A stretch of DNA of 64,000 nt from Bolinopsis microptera (lineage: Eukaryota; Ctenophora; Tentaculata; Lobata; Bolinopsidae). Location of the stretch: assembly GCF_026151205.1 (NCBI RefSeq), contig NC_087084.1, positions 720,312 to 784,311 on the forward strand. The letters run 5' to 3'. The position numbers were made by a program, and so were the translations under genes. Below, piece after piece: positions 59,992 through 64,000 of this stretch. Numbering within the stretch: position 1 is the first letter of the stretch; each line of letters begins with the position of its first letter. The notes below the pieces were generated by a model. It was not told the origin of the DNA and ran no database searches. It saw only the letters and a program-made list of their open reading frames with translations.

Positions 59992-60130
59992 AAGAGAAAT
60001 TTACAAACCAGCTCAGAGGGTAGCAATACACTTTGATAACAGTTTGTAGGAAGGTAGCAGGTAGAATAACTATACTGGACAAAATCTTCAGGTCTCTTAC
60101 TGAACAGAATCCTGCTGAGTTGTCAGTAAC
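48322..60130 (-). CDS. VPS13B: VPS13B continuation block (about 13 exons), partial at both ends
   Basis: Exons on the minus strand: about 60041-60130, 59599-59795, 57459-57513, 57237-57322, 56594-56717, 55911-56035, 55573-55787, 53997-54167, 52401-52550, 52065-52154, 51659-51752, 50820-50980, about 48322-48418. Most phases chain; the junctions around 52401-52550 and the end of the first exon are unresolved. Segments resemble, in order, human VPS13B after the region where the 8.7-14.3 kb block stops: [14 protein letters not shown], the S/T/P linker [53 protein letters not shown], then [12 protein letters not shown]. This resemblance is from memory of the family, not an alignment. About 550 residues are encoded. 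The exon at 55573-55787 holds a short DVIPRDV repeat. The gene should continue left of 48322, but only noisy repeat follows. Confidence 0.8.
48540..48745. repeat. GTGAGGTATAA 11-bp array, left half
   Basis: Tandem TAAGTGAGGTA units in a VPS13B intron. The same array resumes at 50722-50800, so the segment between looks like an insertion into it. Confidence 0.8.
48746..50721. mobile_element. ~2-kb TIR element with tandem-repeat interior
   Basis: The left end GTGTCATGTCCGTCTATGTC and the right end (complement GTGTCACGTCCGTCTATGTC) are inverted. Both lead into GGATTCTATGAGACAA. TATAA sits at both borders, within the split 11-bp array. The interior holds 20-mers of GGACATTGGCGGACTCGGAC, a 1.4-kb GA-rich tract, and near 50440-50535 an inverted relative of the ATGTTTTTTGTCCATTTTTG element at 27110 and 28315. 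No transposase was recognised. Confidence 0.65.
49000..50425. repeat. GA-rich low-complexity tract (GAGGAGGACTGAGGA type), 1.4 kb
   Basis: Extreme strand asymmetry, almost pure purine on the plus strand with regular ACTGAGGAGGA words. The long Ser/Pro-rich minus frame through it is low-complexity translation, not a gene. Confidence 0.9.
50722..50800. repeat. GTGAGGTATAA 11-bp array, right half
   Basis: Continuation of the array at 48540-48745 on the other side of the inserted element. Confidence 0.75.
51030..51135. repeat. Dispersed interspersed repeat, copy 2
   Basis: Matches 11010-11110 over AAAGCGAGACGATAT, CCATTTTACTGACACCACGG, CATCAACTTTAACGCGAC and CGCAAAAACCGTAAAA. Confidence 0.6.
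51177..51640. repeat. (ACACATGTTACT)n 12-bp array beside a VPS13B donor
   Basis: About 38 units, degenerate at the right. On the minus strand the unit GTAACATGTGTA resembles the first intron bases at the neighbouring donor (GTAACTAGTGCA at 51658), about 20 bp away. Confidence 0.92.
51753..51985. repeat. 58-bp tandem repeat at the acceptor of the VPS13B exon 51659-51752
   Basis: Four copies of AATCAATTAGTTAATTAGCA + AACTAATTGGTTAGTTGACT + GGGTAATTGCAGTG. On the minus strand each carries CACTGCA, the acceptor core; the exon-proximal copy reads CACTGCAG before the exon. Confidence 0.9.
52491..53770. repeat. VPS13B: 76-bp array duplicating the acceptor and 5' part of a VPS13B exon (17 copies)
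   Basis: Each unit on the minus strand contains TTTCTCCCCAG, then about 58 nt of exon (GAATTACCCCTATCAGTAAC ... GATTATAAAA). Only the copy at 52491-52560 continues into the rest of the exon (to 52401). Most copies begin the exon with GAATTA, in phase with the preceding exon; the exon-proximal copy has one extra G. Confidence 0.95.
53787..53996. repeat. 21-bp donor-like array after the VPS13B exon 53997-54167
   Basis: About nine copies, on the minus strand, of GTGAGGAATAGTAACTTTAT. The first is the real donor (CAG followed by GTGAGG), so every unit opens with a donor-like GTGAG. Confidence 0.9.
54100..55335. repeat. VPS13B: Four partial copies of a VPS13B exon separated by 12-bp polypyrimidine arrays
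   Basis: The 5' ~70 nt of the exon at 53997-54167, with its acceptor, recurs at about 54513-54587, 54969-55047 and 55246-55319. Between and after the copies run (GTTAGTGGGGAG)n arrays of about 27, 31 and 15 units. On the minus strand the unit is ACTAACCTCCCC, a CTAAC branch-point-like word plus a pyrimidine tract. Long plus-strand frames rich in Gly, Arg, Leu and Val through the arrays are not genes. Confidence 0.95.
55466..55572. repeat. VPS13B: Duplicated 3' end and donor of the VPS13B exon 55573-55787 plus (GGTTACCT)n
   Basis: The sequence TTTTACCTGCACAGCAAGAT ... CACAAACTAGT is present at 55475-55516 and at the real exon end (55568-55611). An octamer array of GGTTACCT separates the two. 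Confidence 0.92.
56149..56214. repeat. 25-bp inverted repeat hairpin in a VPS13B intron
   Basis: Arms 56149-56173 and 56190-56214 (TCGATTTTGAAAATCTTGGA and complement) pair with one mismatch across a 16-nt loop. The following 300 bp to 56530 is single-copy and unassigned; it may be the end of an unrecognised element. Confidence 0.65.
56724..57090. repeat. 34-bp tandem array before the acceptor of the VPS13B exon 56594-56717
   Basis: About 11 copies of AAAACACAAGGATATATTTT + ATAAGGGAAAATGT. The exon-proximal copy abuts the acceptor (TTTTGCTCAG). Confidence 0.93.
57761..58143. mobile_element. Shorter relative of the 20477-21243 MITE, with a decayed right end
   Basis: Starts CAGGGTGGGCCAAAAGTCAG after TA and shares interior sequence with the element at 20477-21243, including GGTATGACTTACTACCACCA and CACGGCGGAGGTATAAGAC. 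The right terminus is degenerate and dissolves into a C-run, where the next tandem array begins. Confidence 0.82.
58133..59215. repeat. ~74-bp array with poly-C tracts (about 15 units)
   Basis: The unit is a 9-17 nt C run, CTGTATATTTATCAGGAGAT, an AATAAT stretch, ACATACTAGATTTGTAGAGA and AAGAG. The first unit starts at the terminal CCC...CTGTA of the MITE at 57761. It lies in the intron between VPS13B exons 59599-59795 and 57459-57513. Confidence 0.93.
59501..59641. repeat. VPS13B: 47-bp triplication of the 3' end and donor of the VPS13B exon 59599-59795
   Basis: TAACCTATATCTAGAGCTTG + CTGGGCTAGTGTTCTGAGTG occurs at 59501, 59548 and 59595. On the minus strand each is the exon end CTAGATATAG followed by GTTAG. 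Confidence 0.94.
59850..60065. repeat. Diverged duplication of the end of the first exon of the 48-60 kb block, with (GAAAGT)n
   Basis: On the minus strand CTACCTGCTACCTTCCTACA (about 60045-60064) has a diverged copy, CTACATTCTTACAAACTTAC, near 59910-59930. A (TTTCAC)n hexamer run lies between them (59958-59997). Confidence 0.7.
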
Positions 60131-60573
60131 CTGGTGGTTATTAGGTGGTAATAGTAAACTAATTACAACACTACAAATCTATTACATTTATTGAGAATTA
60201 TGTAATGTAACGTGATGGAAATATTTTAAGCGGGCATATACTGTCCAAACCCAGGATGCATTACAAGAAGAATTTGTTCTAACTTTGTATGAATGAAAAG
60301 CATTAATAGTATTGTAACGGTATTGTTATGCTGTTACACTATTGTATAGTTACACTTATTGATATTTGTTATCATCGTACCGTATAATAATGGATAAACT
60401 GCACTATACTTTAGTTATACTATATTATTAGCATATAGCTATGCTAGTATATATTATTACCGCATGGGACCTCAGTCGTTAAATGTAACATTTATACTAT
60501 CAACATAGTAAATATAATGGTAAAATCAACATTTCGTTCATTTAATGAACCTATACAGCTATACTATGTGTTT

Positions 60574-60895
60574 GGGGGTGCTTAATCCAAAAACAAAACC
60601 CCGAACCAACCCCAAATGGGAATTTGAGATAAAATTGGGGTTTTTGGGTTTATTTAAGAATTGTGTTATGTTAGAATTGATAATACTTACACCTTCATTC
60701 TACATTTATTTGAGACTAAGTTATAAGTTATACCCCTTCACTCCCATTATCAATTATGATATGTTTCATTTGTAAATTGTATTATGTATTTTTGCATTTT
60801 TAGTTACAAATTATTTAGTTACAAAAAAAGGGAAAAAACCCAATTAAAACCCAAACCCAAAATGGAAATTTGAGTTTTTGGGGTTTGCACCCCCC
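60574..60895. mobile_element. ~320-bp MITE-like element with C-rich inverted ends
   Basis: The left end GGGGGTGCTTAATCCAAAAAC and the right end (complement GGGGGGTGCAAACCCCAAAAAC) are inverted. Several further words such as AAATGGGAATTTGAG and AAATGGAAATTTGAG are shared by the two halves. No target duplication was assigned. Confidence 0.6.
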
Positions 60896-60958
60896 ATGTT
60901 TTGAAAAATACGTACAAATGAACTTTCTAATATCATTACATAATAATATAATAAATGA

Positions 60959-63900
60959 TACATTATTAAAATAAGGTGGGTACCCTGAGAGCGTAGTTAC
61001 AATAACATAGTACATTATTAAAATAAGGTGGGTACCCTGAGAGCGTAGTTACAATAACACAGTACATTATTAAAATAAGGTGGGTACCCTGAGAGCGTAG
61101 TTACAATAACATAGTACATTATTAAAATAAGGTGGGTACCCTGAGAGCGTAGTTACAATAACACAGTACATTATTAAAATAAGGTGGGTACCCTGAGAGC
61201 GTAGTTACAATAACACAGTACATTATTAAAATAAGGTGGGTACCCTGAGAGCGTAGTTACAATAACACAGTACATTATTAAAATAAGGCGGGTACCCTGG
61301 GAGCGTAGTTACAATAACACAGTACATTATTAAAATAAGGTGGGTACCCTGAGAGCGTAGTTACAATAACACAGTACATTATTAAAATAAGGTGGGTACC
61401 CTGAGAGCGTAGTTACAATAACACAGTACATTATTAAAATAAGGCGGGTACCCTGAGAGCGTAGTTACAATAACACAGTACATTATTAAATTAAGGTGGG
61501 TACCCTGAGAGCGTAGTTACAATAACACAGTACATTATTAAAATAAGGTGGGTACCCTGAGAGCGTAGTTACAATAACACAGTACATTATTAAAATAAGG
61601 TGGGTACCCTGAGAGCGTAGTTACAATAACACAGTACATTATTAAAATAAGGTGGGTACCCTGAGAGCGTAGTTACAATAACACAGTACATTATTAAAAT
61701 AAGGTGGGTACCCTGAGAGCGTAGTTACAATAACACAGTACATTATTAAAATAAGGTGGGTACCCTGAGAGCGTAGTTACAATAACATAGTACATTATTA
61801 AAATAAGGCGGGTACCCTGAGAGCGTAGTTACAATAACATAGTACATTATTAAAATAAGGCGGGTACCCTGAGAGCGTAGTTACAATAACACAGTACATT
61901 ATTAAAATAAGGTGGGTACCCTGAGAGCGTAGTTACAATAACATAGTACATTATTAAAATAAGGTGGGTACCCTGAGAGCGTAGTTACAATAACATAGTA
62001 CATTATTAAAATAAGGTGGGTACCCTGAGAGCGTAGTTACAATAACATAGTACATTATTAAAATAAGGTGGGTACCCTGAGAGCGTAGTTACAATAACAC
62101 AGTACATTATTAAAATAAGGTAGGTACCCTGAGAGCGTAGTTACAATAACACAGTACATTATTAAAATAAGGTGGGTACCCTGAGAGCGTAGTTACAATA
62201 ACACAGTACATTATTAAAATAAGGTGGGTACCCTGAGAGCGTAGTTACAATAACACAGTACATTATTAAAATAAGGCGGGTACCCTGAGAGCGTAGTTAC
62301 AATAACATAGTACATTATTAAAATAAGGTGGGTACCCTGAGAGCGTAGTTACAATAACACAGTACATTATTAAAATAAGGTGGGTACCCTGAGAGCGTAG
62401 TTACAATAACACAGTACATTATTAAAATAAGGTGGGTACCCTGAGAGCGTAGTTACAATAACACAGTACATTATTAAAATAAGGTGGGTACCCTGAGAGC
62501 GTAGTTACAATAACATAGTACATTATTAAAATAAGGTGGGTACCCTGAGAGCGTAGTTACAATAACATAGTACATTATTAAAATAAGGTGGGTACCCTGA
62601 GAGCGTAGTTACAATAACACAGTACATTATTAAAATAAGGTGGGTACCCTGAGAGCGTAGTTACAATAACACAGTACATTATTAAAATAAGGTGGGTACC
62701 CTGAGAGCGTAGTTACAATAACACAGTACATTATCAAAATAAGGCGGGTACCCTGAGAGCGTAGTTACAATAACATAGTACATTATTAAAATAAGGTAGG
62801 TACCCTGAGAGCGTAGTTACAATAACACAGTACATTATTAAAATAAGGCGGGTACCCTGAGAGCGTAGTTACAATAACATGATACATTATTAAAATAAGG
62901 TGGGTACCCTGAGAGCGTAGTTACAATAACACAGTACATTATTAAAATAAGGTGGGTACCCTGAGAGCGTAGTTACAATAACACAGTACATTATTAAAAT
63001 AAGGCGGGTACCCTGAGAGCGTAGTTACAATAACACAGTACATTATTAAAATAAGGCGGGTACCCTGAGAGCGTAGTTACAATAACACAGTACATTATTA
63101 AAATAAGGCGGGTACCCTGAGAGCGTAGTTACAATAACACAGTACATTATTAAAATAAGGCGGGTACCCTGAGAGCGTAGTTACAATAACACAGTACATT
63201 ATTAAAATAAGGTGATCACCCTGAGAGCGTAGTTACAATAACACAGTACATTATTAAAATAAGGTGGGTACCCTGAGAGCGTAGTTACAATAACACAGTA
63301 CATTATTAAAATAAGGCGGGTACCCTGAGAGCGTAGTTACAATAACACAGTACATTATTAAAATAAGGTGGGTACCCTGAGAGCGTAGTTACAATAACAT
63401 AGTACATTATTAAAATAAGGTGGGTACCCTGAGAGCGTAGTTACAATAACACAGTACATTATTAAAATAAGGTGGGTACCCTGAGAGCGTAGTTACAATA
63501 ACACAGTACATTATTAAAATAAGGCGGGTACCCTGAGAGCGTAGTTACAATAACACAGTACATTATTAAAATAAGGTGGGTACCCTGAGAGCGTAGTTAC
63601 AATAACACAGTACATTATTAAAATAAGGTGGGTACCCTGAGAGCGTAGTTACAATTACATAGTACATTATTAAAATAAGGTGGGTACCCTGAGAGCGTAG
63701 TTACAATAACACAGTACATTATTAAAATAAGGTGGGTACCCTGAGAGCGTAGTTACAATAACACAGTACATTATTAAAATAAGGTGGGTACCCTGAGAGC
63801 GTAGTTACAATAACACAGTACATTATTAAAATAAGGTGGGTACCCTGAGAGCGTAGTTACAATAACATAGTACATTATTAAAATAAGGTGGGTACCCTGA

Positions 63901-64000
63901 GAGCGTAGTTACAATAACACAGTACATTATTAAAATAAGTTGGGTACCCTGAGAGCGTAGTTACAATAACACAGTACATTATTAAAATAAGGCGGGTACC
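60959..64000. repeat. 52-bp satellite array, clean copy (right edge, about 58 units)
   Basis: Same unit and orientation as 1-8745, with few variants (ACATAG, GGCGGG, one GATCACC near 63212) and almost no indels. It starts abruptly inside a unit (TACATTATTAAAATAAGG) and runs off the right edge. Confidence 0.98.

Overview
This window comes from the nuclear genome of an animal (metazoan), most likely an AT-rich, repeat-laden invertebrate. The evidence is intron-rich genes with GT-AG splice sites, two different genes of the VPS13 bridge-like lipid-transfer family, and type II tRNA-Leu genes carrying the CAA-anticodon intron typical of eukaryotes. I cannot name the taxon. Most rows of any six-frame translation here are read-through of tandem repeats; the genes had to be rebuilt exon by exon from splice sites and reading phase.

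Layout. 1-8745: clean 52-bp satellite array running off the left edge. 8718-14280 (minus): 15 exons encoding the N-terminus of a VPS13B (COH1-type) protein. 14281-18597: intergenic, nothing recognised. 18598-19239 (plus): single-exon F-box protein. 20152-32968 (plus): 13 exons encoding the N-terminal ~550 residues of a VPS13A/C-like protein, with MITEs and a tRNA-bearing palindrome in its introns. 34030-47500: the same 52-bp satellite, but indel-ridden. 47500-48320: a second noisy array (~44 bp). 48322-60130 (minus): about 13 exons that continue VPS13B. 60959-64000: clean 52-bp satellite running off the right edge.

Two results stand out. First, the two VPS13B blocks are in the wrong order for one gene. 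The 5' block ends in the left array, and the next exons emerge from the right array at the far end of the window. The noisy middle array, which separates a truncated VPS13 from a truncated VPS13B, repeats the variant order of the clean left array unit by unit. The middle join is therefore probably an assembly artefact made from uncorrected long-read sequence. The likely true order is [48-60 kb block]-[satellite]-[8.7-34 kb block], with the satellite inside a VPS13B intron.

Second, both VPS13 genes show the same unusual architecture. At more than ten exon-intron boundaries a tandem repeat has grown out of the splice junction, so that exon ends and their donor or acceptor sites exist in 2 to 17 copies. 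The large 52-bp satellite looks like the extreme case: its unit carries the last codons and donor side of the VPS13B exon at 8718-8848.

VPS13 and VPS13B are divergently arranged with only the F-box gene between them. Both products are expected to be very large rod-like proteins that carry lipids between membranes at organelle contact sites; only their N-terminal thirds or less are visible here.
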